Below are positions 8,914 to 16,696 of a stretch of DNA of 17,316 nucleotides, one piece after another. The notes beneath the pieces were generated by a model that made no database searches, had not been told where the DNA came from, and saw only the letters and a program-made list of their open reading frames with translations. The stretch lies in assembly GCA_002348185.1 (NCBI GenBank), contig DDYW01000044.1, forward strand, positions 1,721 to 19,036, given 5' to 3'. Origin of the DNA: Candidatus Hydrogenedentes bacterium UBA2224 (lineage in GTDB: Bacteria; Hydrogenedentota; Hydrogenedentia; Hydrogenedentales; SLHB01). Made by a program: the position numbers and the translations under genes. Positions within the stretch are counted from its first letter, which is position 1. Each line of letters begins with the position of its first letter.

Positions 8914-10158
8914 GGGTACTCTCCATGAGTACGAACAGGTTCCCCCTCACCCATACTCGAAGGTGCCGGTGTGGACCTGCGTATCGCCGCGGTAGACCGC
9001 GAATTGGGGCGGAGCATCGAATTGGCCCTCGCGGGAATACGGGAGGCCGCCCGCGCCCGTCACCGCAAGCGACAGATCGAGCCGGTTCACGTGCCGTTCG
9101 GCCGTAATGCGCTGGCGAAGCGGGCCGCCCACCGGGAGGGTGACCGGTTTCTCCGGCGTGACCCGGTACGCGTTGCCGTCTCGCGGGTAGCCCAGTTCCC
9201 AGCCGCCTTCGAGGCGAACCGAATTCACGCTGTACATGCCCGCGGGCAAGCGCAGGCGGTCCCCCGGCGTGAAGGCTATGCATACCGGGACATTGGAGCC
9301 CGTCAGCACCAGCTCGCGAATGTGCTTCCCCTGGATGCGGACTTCGCCGAGGGGCTCCCGCGGCGGGAGAAACCGCGCCCGGACCGCCACGCCTCGTTCC
9401 GTCATCTCAAATGCCGTGTCGACGGCGTAGGTGGCCCCGGCCACGGCGAGATGGCCCGGCAGGCCCCACGCGATCGAGTCGATGAAAAGGTCGTCCGGTT
9501 GCACCCCGGCGGATGCATCGGTTTTTTCTCCCGGCGCGGTCAGGTATAACTGGTCTTCCACGCCGAGCGTGCCGTCCAGATTGTCTACCACCGTGACTTC
9601 GAATTCGGTTTCGCCGAAGGTCACGCGGCCCTGCCAGCCGGAAACGACCAACGCGTTGGACATCCACTCGAGCCCCAGGCGGACGTGCAGCACATACTCG
9701 AGGGGGAGTCCGTCGCGTTCAATGGTCAGCCGGACATTCTTGAAGACGGTCAGCGGCCCGCCGACGCCGGATGGACGATACGGCGAGCCGGGGTCGTCGG
9801 TCAGGTCGAGGTTGCGGTTCGTGTCGACATAGAGCCGGTCGGCGCTCTTATCCCAGGCGAATCCCACGAATTCCGCCTCGTTCCGGCCCAGCGGAATGGC
9901 CGCGCGAAGGAGGTCGTCCCCTTCATAGGCGGGCTCGTTCTTGAACCGTACCTCACGGCTCCCCAGGGGGATGTCGACCGCGAGAAGAACCCCTTCCGGA
10001 GTGAAATCCAGCAGCCCGGCGGGAGCTTCGGCTGCTTCGGAGACGGCAGCGAACGCGCTTGCCGGGAGCAGAAAGGCCAGGACGCACAGGCACGGCAGGA
10101 ACCGCACCGCGGATCGGGCGTTCGGTGTCGAAACCGCTCTGGGTCCCATCCCCCGCAC
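8032..10158 (-). CDS. Predicted membrane-anchored selenoprotein, Sec at residue 404
   Basis: Unrecognised 708-residue protein, read with UGA 8947-8949 as Sec. The start taken is GTG 10158, 7 nt after GGGAGG; an ATG lies 9 nt further in. A signal peptide or anchor (RFLPCLCVLAFLLPASAFA, about 20-38) leads a beta-rich region with a calcium-loop-like DTNRNLDLTDD (112-122). It aligns throughout with the next protein: IERDGLPLEY against IERVAATVML, EKPVTLPVGGP against GKPGTLPLGEP, and HTGTFEYG against SGRFEYG. Sec404 is followed by GGTCSYSWRVP, giving a UxxxC pair with Cys408. The frame then enters about seven membrane helices. The stop overlaps the next start (ATGA). A standard caller would give two genes, 8947-10158 and 8032-8913. 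The function is unknown. The N-terminal half and the Sec site are probably outside the cytoplasm. Confidence 0.9.
8916..8949 (-). promoter_or_regulatory. Sec UGA codon with candidate bacterial SECIS hairpin (708-residue selenoprotein)
   Basis: The UGA is at 8947-8949. Starting 15 nt downstream is a perfect 6-bp stem GTACTC/GAGTAC (8932-8927 with 8921-8916) around the loop ATGGA, which starts 21 nt after the UGA and has G at +23 and +24. A short outer GUU/GAC pairing is also possible. The position and G-containing loop fit bacterial SECIS rules. The 3' arm contains GGAGAG, which otherwise mimics a ribosome binding site for a TTG start at 8913. Confidence 0.82.
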
Positions 10159-10217
10159 GAGCCATCCTCCCGGCCTCTTGTGAAAAAGGCAGGTCACTGC
10201 TCCTGAGTAGCTGCACA

Positions 10218-11096
10218 TCATTCTAGGGTTTCTTCCGAGGACACTGCAAGGGCATCCTTCGTGTCCGGTTTCGAGGGTAGTACCTCCGAAACCCCGGATG
10301 TATTCGCTTCCGGGCAAACCTTCTGACATTCGTGGCACACAATGCAGTCCAGCGCACGGTTCGGCGCGACGCCCGCGGCAATGCGGTCGCCGGGACGTCC
10401 GCCTTCGGGACAGGCTTCGCGGCAGGCCGCGCAGTGCTGGCAGTGGGCGGTGGGCGGCCGGATCGTCCACAACGAGACGTAATTAAACGGCGCCAGCATC
10501 GCCCCGATCGGGCAGAGCACCCGGCAAAACGCACGGCTGGACATCGTCACGGCAAGCAGCACCAGCGCGAGCACGGCGAGCTTCGCCACGGTCATCGCCG
10601 AGAAGGCGGCCGCGCCCGACGCGACGAGCCGGGGCGCCGTCACCTGTAACGCGGAGGCCGGGCAGAACCGGCAGAACGAGGCCAGGGTTTCCGCGCCCAG
10701 AAAAAACGGCAACAGCAACACCGTCAGCGCGAACACGACATACTTGATCCAGGACGTCCACGCGGGGAGCCGGAACTTCGGTCCGGGGAGCTTGTGCAGC
10801 AGATCCTGAAGAAACCCGAACGGACATACCCACCCGCATAGAATCCGGCCTCCCAGCACCCCCAGCAGGACGACCGTGCCCAGGGCGAGAAACGGGAACA
10901 CGTGGAGCCCGGCGTAATGCACCAGCACCCCGATGGGACACGCAAACCACGCGAGCTGGCAGGAATGGCAGTTCAACACGGGCAGGCACAGCCATTTAGC
11001 TTCGACGCCCCACGACGAGTGCAGCAGCAGCAGCGAGCCGAGCTGGACGGCGCGGCGTTTGGCGGTCAGTGAGATTCTCCGCCAGGCCTTGAGCAT
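10218..11096 (-). CDS. NapH-like polyferredoxin integral membrane protein
   Basis: A 292-residue membrane iron-sulfur protein of the NapH/MauN/CcoG-like group, probably moving electrons between the membrane quinol pool or cytoplasmic donors and an extracytoplasmic partner. Hydrophobic helices carry the family motifs CGWVCPFGFLQDLL (Cys87, Cys91) and CRVLCPIGAMLAPFN (Cys191, Cys195), with extra pairs NCHSC...CPIG (43, 46, 53) and CRFC (142, 145). Two CxxCxxCxxxC ferredoxin motifs near the end (219-229 and 251-261) would bind two [4Fe-4S] clusters. The ATG at 11096 follows AAGGA; the in-frame TTG at 11117 has no ribosome site. It sits between the small membrane protein and the two Sec proteins, so it is a candidate electron supplier for them. 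That partnership is inferred from gene order only. It ends in UGA, taken here as a true stop. Confidence 0.9.
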   Translation of the reverse strand: MLKAWRRISLTAKRRAVQLGSLLLLHSSWGVEAKWLCLPVLNCHSCQLAWFACPIGVLVHYAGLHVFPFLALGTVVLLGVLGGRILCGWVCPFGFLQDLLHKLPGPKFRLPAWTSWIKYVVFALTVLLLPFFLGAETLASFCRFCPASALQVTAPRLVASGAAAFSAMTVAKLAVLALVLLAVTMSSRAFCRVLCPIGAMLAPFNYVSLWTIRPPTAHCQHCAACREACPEGGRPGDRIAAGVAPNRALDCIVCHECQKVCPEANTSGVSEVLPSKPDTKDALAVSSEETLE

Positions 11097-11164
11097 GCTG
11101 TCAATTCCTTGTGCCAAATCGCGTCACGGGAAAATCCTCACAGTTGAACATGACGAACGCGGAT

Positions 11165-11197
11165 GCGGCCGCCCTGGCCGCGAAAGGTTCAGCTTCA
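11165..11197 (-). promoter_or_regulatory. Candidate Sec UGA and SECIS hairpin at the end of the small membrane protein
   Basis: The UGA is at 11195-11197. Starting 14 nt downstream is a perfect 6-bp stem GCGGCC/GGCCGC (11181-11176 with 11170-11165) with the loop AGGGC, starting 20 nt after the UGA. Its G at +21 to +23 resembles the AGGUCU loop of E. coli fdhF. Outer pairing GAAC/GTTC is also possible. A second UGA lies at 11189-11191. The hairpin is at the expected distance for the first UGA, not the second. GC-rich palindromes occur by chance in this genome, so confidence is moderate. Confidence 0.6.
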
Positions 11198-11461
11198 CGT
11201 GGGGCAGGTGCGTTTGCCGCGGGGCTGGGCGCGGTCATACGTCGTGTACAACTGGCCTTTGTCGAGCCGGACCCCGCCGAAGGTGGCATCCTCGACCAGC
11301 TCCCGCTCGGAGATCAGTTGAAACCCCACGATCCCGAATTCCTCGGTCACCGGGTCGAAAACCTTGTGCGTGCGCAACGCCCCAAGAAGCAGCAGCACGA
11401 TGGCCATCGCAATCAGCGCCGCGGCAGCCAGTCTTTCCTTTATGGTGCGCGAAAACGTCAT
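11189..11461 (-). CDS. Small membrane protein downstream of selB, possible C-terminal CxxU selenoprotein
   Basis: The conventional reading is an 88-residue protein ending at UGA 11195-11197. If that UGA is Sec, the product is 90 residues ending CPTUS before a second UGA. The start overlaps the selB stop (ATGA, 11458-11461), so translation is coupled. One transmembrane helix lies near residues 11-28 (AAAALIAMAIVLLLLGAL), after a basic N-terminus, which places the ~60-residue rest outside the cytoplasm. That part (THKVFDPVTEEFGIVGFQLI, then LYTTYDRAQPRGKRTCPT) matches no domain I can name. A C-terminal CxxU would be a redox-active selenenylsulfide site. Its place between selB and the polyferredoxin gene fits a role as a redox shuttle, but this is inference. 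Reading through both UGAs to 11138 is less likely. Confidence 0.78.
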
Positions 11462-13455
11462 ACCAGGTGCGCCTCGTAGTTCGGGGCGAGCTTGCGCAGG
11501 TTGCCCGCGCGCACGGTGACCTTCCGCGCGTCCAGATAGTCCAGAATCGCAAGCGCATACTTGCGCGTCGACCCGATATGATGCTTGAACTCGGCCGAAT
11601 CCACGGCGCCGGTCTCCTGGATGAGCGCGACCACCCGCGCCTGGGCCTGCCGGAAGTGATCCCGGGTCAACACGACCGCCGGTGAGAGGCGGATCAGCCG
11701 CTGGTCGTGATACATGAGGTCGAGCAGCCGCTGCACCGTCTCCGGAGGGCCGTTGACCAGCCCGGGCACGTCATCCGGCCGGGGCGATTGAAATGCGGTC
11801 GCGTCGTACAGGCGCAGGATGGCGTCCACCAGGGCGTGCTCGGCCGGGGGCAGCGCCCCCGCCGAGCGCTTCAACAGTACCGTGTTGCCGCGCACTTCAA
11901 TCCGGCCCTGCGATTCCAGCGTGCGCAGGACATGCCGCCACAGCGGCGCGGGCCAGTCGAGCCCTTTCTGAAAATCCGGCGCCGTCAGCGTCAGCGTGGA
12001 AGTCTGTTCGAGTCCGGCCGCGCGCGCTTCGGCGTCGTGCAGGGCCTGCTCGAGGGTTTCCGCGTCGATGAAATACGCCGGTTCCAGCTCGATGAGGGCG
12101 CCCTGGTCAACGAGTGTCCCAATCTGTTCCCGCGCCATCGCGGGAGTCAGGAGAAGCCGGCGGGCCACCTCCGGCGCGGCGGCGCCCCGCGACAGGGTCT
12201 TCCGGAACAGATACTGCACGCGCCGCCGGTCAAACTCCGCGCCCTGCCGGGGCAGCCCCTCAATCCAGGCGCGGTATTCTTCGAGGTGCGCCAGGAGGGC
12301 CTTCTTGCGCGGACGCTGTTCGCCGGGACAGGCCTCGAGAATCTCTCCGCCGGCCACCGTTGTCGCGGGCGAGAGGCGGCGCACAATGAACCGGTCGTGC
12401 GCGGCTGCGGCGATGGGATGCTGGAGCAGCAGCGTCGCCAGCCCGGTCTCGCCGGCCTTGAGCGCCGTGGGTTCGAGCAGGTACAGGACGGCGCTGCATT
12501 CGCTGGTTCCTGTATGCACCTTGACGTGCTCCGCGTTGCGCAGGGGCGGTTCGAGCGTGCCGACCGTCTCGAGCGTTCCATGCAGCATCTGGACCGCCTC
12601 GAGGCTGCCGGGCTCGCACACGACCTGGCCGCGCTGCGCGCCGGCTTTGCCGAACTCCGCCACGTTCAGCGCCAGGCACTGGCCGAATCCGCCGCTCTCG
12701 GCCTGGCGGAGGAAACGCTGCATGCCGCGCACCCGGCCCACCGCGCCGCCGGGCATGAGCTGCACCTGCCGGCCTACTTCGAGCGCGCCCGCGACCGGAA
12801 TCCCCGTGACCACGTTGCCGAAACCCTTCTGTACGAACGTCCGTTCCACGGGCATGCGGAATACGCCGTCGCGTTTGCGGCGCTCGAGGCGGCGGATCCG
12901 CTCCTTGAGCGCGTCGAAGAACTCGAAAACGCCTTCGAAGGTCTCGGACGACACCGGGCAGATTGGCGCGTTTTCCATGAAGGTGCCACGCAACAGCGCC
13001 TGGATGTCGTCGCGGACCGCCGCGACCCGTTCCGGAGTCGCGAGATCGATCTTGGTCAGCGCCACAATGCCCTGTTCGACCCCGAGCAGCGTCATGATCT
13101 GGAGATGTTCGATGGTCTGGGGCATCACGCCGTCATCGGCGGCGACCACCAGGATGGCCATGTCAATGCCCGACACGCCCGCGACCATGTTCTTGACGAA
13201 TTTTTCGTGGCCGGGCACATCGACGATGCCTACGCCCAGATCTTCGCCCAGCATGCAGGGAGCGAATCCGAGTTCGATGGTCAGACCGCGTTCCTGCTCC
13301 GCTTTGAGGCGGTCCGTGGAACATCCGGTCAACAGTTTGACGAGCCGGGTCTTGCCGTGGTCGACGTGGCCCGCGGTGCAGAGCATCATCCGCATGTCGG
13401 GATTGTCGCGGGGCCGAAGCAGGCCCGGCGGCGTGTATTTGTCCGTGGCGCTCAC
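11458..13455 (-). CDS. selB: Selenocysteine-specific translation elongation factor SelB
   Basis: A 665-residue GTPase that delivers Sec-tRNA(Sec) to UGA codons marked by a SECIS. GTP-binding motifs are GHVDHGKT (29-36), DVPGHE (79-84) and TKID (134-137), within the EF-Tu-like domain, and RGLTIELGFA is the switch-I-type segment. Two beta-barrel domains follow. The region after about residue 390 has the helix-rich, winged-helix character of the SECIS-binding part of SelB, including LVDAILRLYDATAFQSPRPD and IGSTRKYALAILDYLD near the end. The GTG start at 13455 has GAGG upstream and is 7 nt after the selD stop. It gives about 20 residues before the usual SelB beginning; the in-frame ATG at 13395 is possible but has no ribosome site. 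The stop overlaps the next start. Confidence 0.97.
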   Translation of the reverse strand: MSATDKYTPPGLLRPRDNPDMRMMLCTAGHVDHGKTRLVKLLTGCSTDRLKAEQERGLTIELGFAPCMLGEDLGVGIVDVPGHEKFVKNMVAGVSGIDMAILVVAADDGVMPQTIEHLQIMTLLGVEQGIVALTKIDLATPERVAAVRDDIQALLRGTFMENAPICPVSSETFEGVFEFFDALKERIRRLERRKRDGVFRMPVERTFVQKGFGNVVTGIPVAGALEVGRQVQLMPGGAVGRVRGMQRFLRQAESGGFGQCLALNVAEFGKAGAQRGQVVCEPGSLEAVQMLHGTLETVGTLEPPLRNAEHVKVHTGTSECSAVLYLLEPTALKAGETGLATLLLQHPIAAAAHDRFIVRRLSPATTVAGGEILEACPGEQRPRKKALLAHLEEYRAWIEGLPRQGAEFDRRRVQYLFRKTLSRGAAAPEVARRLLLTPAMAREQIGTLVDQGALIELEPAYFIDAETLEQALHDAEARAAGLEQTSTLTLTAPDFQKGLDWPAPLWRHVLRTLESQGRIEVRGNTVLLKRSAGALPPAEHALVDAILRLYDATAFQSPRPDDVPGLVNGPPETVQRLLDLMYHDQRLIRLSPAVVLTRDHFRQAQARVVALIQETGAVDSAEFKHHIGSTRKYALAILDYLDARKVTVRAGNLRKLAPNYEAHLV

Positions 13456-13462
13456 AACGGCC

Positions 13463-15109
13463 TCACCATCCGAGCTTCCGGCACGCGTCTTCGTAGAAGA
13501 CCATGGCTGTGCAGCCGCCGAACGCGACGGCGAGGGCCGCCGCTTCGTCGATATGCGCCCGGGGAATGCCCATGGCGCGCGCGCTGTCGAGATGCGTCTT
13601 CAGACACGGCGCGCAACGATGCGCTATGGACAGGACGATCGCCATCAGCTTTTTGTGACGCGCGTCGATGGTCCCCGGCGCGTTCGCCTCCTTCATGAAT
13701 TGCCGGAATCCCCGCAACGGCCCGTCGCCGGGGGAAGACGGGGCGGTTTCCGGCTTCGCCGCCGGTGTTTCGCTTTCAGGAACATGGTCGCAGCACACGG
13801 CCCAGGGTTCCGCGGCGGACGCTCGGGCGTCCTGTACGGGCGCGGCCGGCACAGCAGCAGGGTTGAGCGGCGCCGTCGAGCCAATCAGGTGCGTCAATTC
13901 GGTCGAGGTCACGCGCAATTCGCTCGAGACCTGTCCCGGGTCGCGTTCCACGAGCCGCCCGATGATCGAGACCGCCGCGTGCCCGCGCACCAGCATCTCG
14001 CTCACGAATGCATGGCCGTCGGTTTCGGACAGCGCGATCAGGAGGCCGCCCGACGTCTGCGGGTCAAACAAGACCGGCAGCCCGCCGGGCACGGCATCCG
14101 GCGGCGTCTTCACGAAGCTCATCGCGTAGGCCTGGTTGCGGTCAACGCCGCCGCCGTAGACCTCGCGCGCAATGCACGCGGGCACCGTGCCGAACACGGG
14201 CACCGCCGACAGCTCGATTTCCGCGTCGAGACCGCTCCCCCGCAACATGGCGACCAGATGGCCCGCCAGGCCGAACCCGGTGATATCCGTGCAGGCGTGG
14301 GCGTGGTATTTCACCATCAGTTCGGCGGCGTCTTTGTTGAGCGCGGCCATCCAGGCGCCGGCTTCCTCGAGCACGCCGCCGGCCAGGAGTCCGAGTTGCG
14401 CCGCAAAGGCCAGCATGCCCGAGCCCAGGGGTTTGGTGAGCACGAGCACGTCTCCCGGCCGGGCCTGGTCGCGCGCCACCACCGCGGCCGGCTCGATCAG
14501 GCCGGTCACGGCGAATCCGCATTTTATCTCTGCGTCATTGATGCTGTGGCCGCCAAGCAGCGCGCACCCGGCCTCGTCGAGCTTCTCGATTCCGCCGCGC
14601 AGCATGGCTTCCATGAAAGCGCCGTCCAGCTCGTCGATCGGAAACCCGACGATGGACAGCGCGGTCAGCGGGGTTCCCCCCATGGCATAGATGTCGCTGA
14701 GGGAATTGGCCGCGGCGATCTGGCCGAACATATACGCGTCGTCGACGCACGGCGTGAACACATCCACGGTCTGAACCAGCGCACGGTGGTCATCGAGCTG
14801 GAACACGCCGGCGTCGTCGCCCGCGGCGGTTCCCAGCAATACGCGGGGATCGGTGATGTCGGGCAGGTTTCGCAGAATCTGCAGCAGATCCGCTTGGCCA
14901 ATCTTGGACGCGCAGCCCGCTTTGCGGACATGACGCGTCAGCGCCGTGTCGCCCGGCTTTCGCGGCGGGCGCTCCCCCGCGCAGGGGCAGACGTTGAAAT
15001 CGAGCAGGGGCGGGCACGGGCAGGCATGGGCGGGATTGCAGATGCAATGACCGAGTTTCTGTGAGCGGGCCATGACGGCCTGGCGCCGCGCCATGTCAAT
15101 TTCCTGCAT
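13463..15109 (-). CDS. selD: Selenide, water dikinase with Cys-rich N-terminus and AhpD-like C-terminal domain
   Basis: SelD makes selenophosphate from selenide and ATP for Sec-tRNA synthesis. This 548-residue version is about 200 residues longer than usual. Residues 1-60 hold a six-Cys stretch (Cys22, 24, 30, 32, 41, 43; HCICNPAHACPC, then CPCAGE) that could bind an iron-sulfur cluster or zinc. The SelD core covers about 62-400: KAGCASKIG with catalytic Cys66 and Lys69, GDDAGVF, GGHSINDAEIKCGFAVTG, TDITGFGLAGH and FDPQTSGG. After a low-complexity Ala/Pro linker, about 465-548 resembles the carboxymuconolactone decarboxylase/AhpD fold with CAPCLKTHLDSARAMG (Cys499, Cys502, His506), a thiol redox site. 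The ATG follows AGGAGGAATC. It lies 21 nt after selA and 7 nt before selB. The added domains may reduce or deliver selenium; that is inferred. Confidence 0.95.
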   Translation of the reverse strand: MQEIDMARRQAVMARSQKLGHCICNPAHACPCPPLLDFNVCPCAGERPPRKPGDTALTRHVRKAGCASKIGQADLLQILRNLPDITDPRVLLGTAAGDDAGVFQLDDHRALVQTVDVFTPCVDDAYMFGQIAAANSLSDIYAMGGTPLTALSIVGFPIDELDGAFMEAMLRGGIEKLDEAGCALLGGHSINDAEIKCGFAVTGLIEPAAVVARDQARPGDVLVLTKPLGSGMLAFAAQLGLLAGGVLEEAGAWMAALNKDAAELMVKYHAHACTDITGFGLAGHLVAMLRGSGLDAEIELSAVPVFGTVPACIAREVYGGGVDRNQAYAMSFVKTPPDAVPGGLPVLFDPQTSGGLLIALSETDGHAFVSEMLVRGHAAVSIIGRLVERDPGQVSSELRVTSTELTHLIGSTAPLNPAAVPAAPVQDARASAAEPWAVCCDHVPESETPAAKPETAPSSPGDGPLRGFRQFMKEANAPGTIDARHKKLMAIVLSIAHRCAPCLKTHLDSARAMGIPRAHIDEAAALAVAFGGCTAMVFYEDACRKLGW

Positions 15110-15130
15110 GATTCCTCCTGCCGGCGCCGG

Positions 15131-16555
15131 TCAGCGCGGTTCCCGCGCCCGTTCCACAATGTGCTGAAACGCCGCGACGATGGCGGCCTGTTCGCCGTCC
15201 AGCACGGTGCGCAGGTCCAGCACGACCCGCTCGTCGCGGATCTGGGAGATGATCGGGGGTTCATTGCGGCGCAACTGCCGGGCAAGCCCCTCCGCGCACA
15301 TGCCCCGAACGGTCGCGCAGACGGCCGCGCTCGGAAGGGTCACATCCGGGAGCGCGCCGCCGCCCATGGCGCCGGCGCACGGTTCCACCGCGCAGTCGAG
15401 GGGGCCGCCAAGCGCCGCCAGCGCCGCGCACAGCGCCTCCGCCCGCGCCTGGACGCGGTCCAGCGGCAGGCAGAGCATGCGGAACGTCGGGTGCCGTTCG
15501 CACAGTGATTCCGGCTCGAGAAAGAGGTACAAGGTATGCTCCAGCGCCACGTCGGTGAGCTTGCCCACGCGCAGCATGCGGGTTAACGGATGCTTCCGGA
15601 TCCGCTCGATGAGCGCTTTCCTGCCTACAATAATGCCGCTCTGGGGGCCGCCGATCAGTTTATCTCCGCTGAAACAGACGAGGTCCGCTCCCGCGGCGAG
15701 GCTTTCCTGCACGGTGGGTTCGTGGGGCAGCCCGTATTCCTCGAGATTCACCAGCGCCCCGCAGCCCAGATCGTCGATGACGAGAATCGGGCTATCGCCT
15801 TTCAGAGCAACGAGTTCCGCGATGGATACCGACGCGCTGAAGCCTACGATCCGGTAGTTGCTGGGGTTTACGTGCAGCAGCGCCGCGGTGTTTTCGGAGA
15901 TGGCTTGCGCGTAATCACGCGGATGGGTCCTGTTGGTGGCGCCCACCTCAACCAGAATGGCCCCGCTTTGGTGGACGCAGTCCGGGAGCCGGTACGAGCC
16001 GCCGATCTCGATAAGCTGGCCCCGCGAAACGATGACTTCCCGGCCCGCGCACAGGCTGGCCAGCACAAGCATCGTGGCGGCGGCGTTGTTGTTGACCACC
16101 AGGGCGGCCTCGGCGCCCGTGAGCTGGCAAAGGAGCCGTTCCGCCATGTCGTGGCGCTTGCCCCGGCGGCCGGTTTCGAGGTCGATCTGGAGGTTGCAGC
16201 ACCCGTCGAGCCGGGCGAGCGCTTCCACCGCGGGTTTCGGCAGCACAGCCCGCCCCAGCCCGGTGTGCAGGAGGATGCCCGTGCCGTTAATCACCGGGCG
16301 GATGCGTTCGCGCCGGCCGTCCTCAAAACAGGCCACGACGCGTTCGGCCAGCTCCGCCAGCCCCGGAGAGAGCGCCGCTCCGCCCGTCGGCCCGGTCCGG
16401 CACGCGCCGAGCGCCCGGCGGATGGCGTCCACGACCATCCGGCGCGGATGCGCCGCAAGCAACTCCCGCACCGGCGCCGTATCCAGCAGCGCCGAAACCG
16501 AAGGCAGGCTGCGCCGCGGGTCGGACTCTGTCCCAGGATCGGTCTGGTCTTTCAC
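15131..16555 (-). CDS. selA: L-seryl-tRNA(Sec) selenium transferase SelA
   Basis: A 474-residue PLP enzyme, of typical length, that converts Ser-tRNA(Sec) to Sec-tRNA(Sec) using selenophosphate; bacterial SelA forms a cytoplasmic homodecamer. The N-terminal tRNA-binding region (LPSVSALLDTAPVRELL) and the RPVINGTGILLHTGLGRA segment are characteristic. The fold-type-I core includes VVNNNAAAT (153-161), EVGATNRTH (203-211), VIDDLGCGAL and the PLP-lysine motif CFSGDKLIGGPQSG with Lys299. The GTG start at 16555 follows TGAGGTTCC, a usable ribosome site. It begins only 18 nt after the encoded CCA end of tRNA-Sec, so both are expected on one transcript that needs tRNA processing. Confidence 0.97.
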   Translation of the reverse strand: MKDQTDPGTESDPRRSLPSVSALLDTAPVRELLAAHPRRMVVDAIRRALGACRTGPTGGAALSPGLAELAERVVACFEDGRRERIRPVINGTGILLHTGLGRAVLPKPAVEALARLDGCCNLQIDLETGRRGKRHDMAERLLCQLTGAEAALVVNNNAAATMLVLASLCAGREVIVSRGQLIEIGGSYRLPDCVHQSGAILVEVGATNRTHPRDYAQAISENTAALLHVNPSNYRIVGFSASVSIAELVALKGDSPILVIDDLGCGALVNLEEYGLPHEPTVQESLAAGADLVCFSGDKLIGGPQSGIIVGRKALIERIRKHPLTRMLRVGKLTDVALEHTLYLFLEPESLCERHPTFRMLCLPLDRVQARAEALCAALAALGGPLDCAVEPCAGAMGGGALPDVTLPSAAVCATVRGMCAEGLARQLRRNEPPIISQIRDERVVLDLRTVLDGEQAAIVAAFQHIVERAREPR

Positions 16556-16573
16556 GGAACCTCAGGTAGAGAA

Positions 16574-16667
16574 TGGCGGAGGCGCATGGGAGTCGAACCC
16601 ACCTGCCGCGGTCAGGCGGCATGACGGTTTTGAAGACCGCAGGAGCCACCGGGCCCCTTCCACCTCC
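16574..16667 (-). tRNA. selC: tRNA-Sec (anticodon UCA)
   Basis: A 94-nt tRNA with encoded CCA (E. coli selC is 95 nt). The anticodon loop is CTTCAAA between GCGGT and ACCGT. A 6-bp D stem GGGGCC/GGCTCC with loop CGGT, a long variable arm TGCCGC/GCGGCA, and a T arm GTGGG-TTCGACT-CCCAT match bacterial tRNA-Sec. The acceptor stem pairs GGAGGTG with CGCCTCC (one G-U). The eighth position, usually paired in tRNA-Sec, appears to be a G-G mismatch. The discriminator base is G. Confidence 0.97.
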
Positions 16668-16696
16668 ACGTTTCCAGTCGTCAGGAATTTCGCCAC

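Noticed and set aside
10190..10220. UGA ending the NapH-like protein as another Sec codon (it would add U-C-A-A-T-Q-E-Q).
   Set aside because: The only possible fold is interrupted and its loop begins about 13 nt after the UGA, nearer than in the other three. The residues before it are ordinary polar tail. The short extension has no recognisable motif.
11101..11289. A 62-codon minus-strand frame overlapping the end of the small membrane protein, with tail FVMFNCEDFPVTRFGTRN.
   Set aside because: There is no ribosome site at its start, and it overlaps a better-supported gene in another frame. The short piece from ATG 11150 might be a leader peptide, but nothing supports it further.
11996..15064. 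Very long plus-strand open frame (about 1,020 codons) opposite selB and selD.
   Set aside because: Open antisense frames are common in GC-rich genes. Its translation is Arg/Pro/Ser-rich with no domains, while the minus strand encodes clear SelB and SelD.
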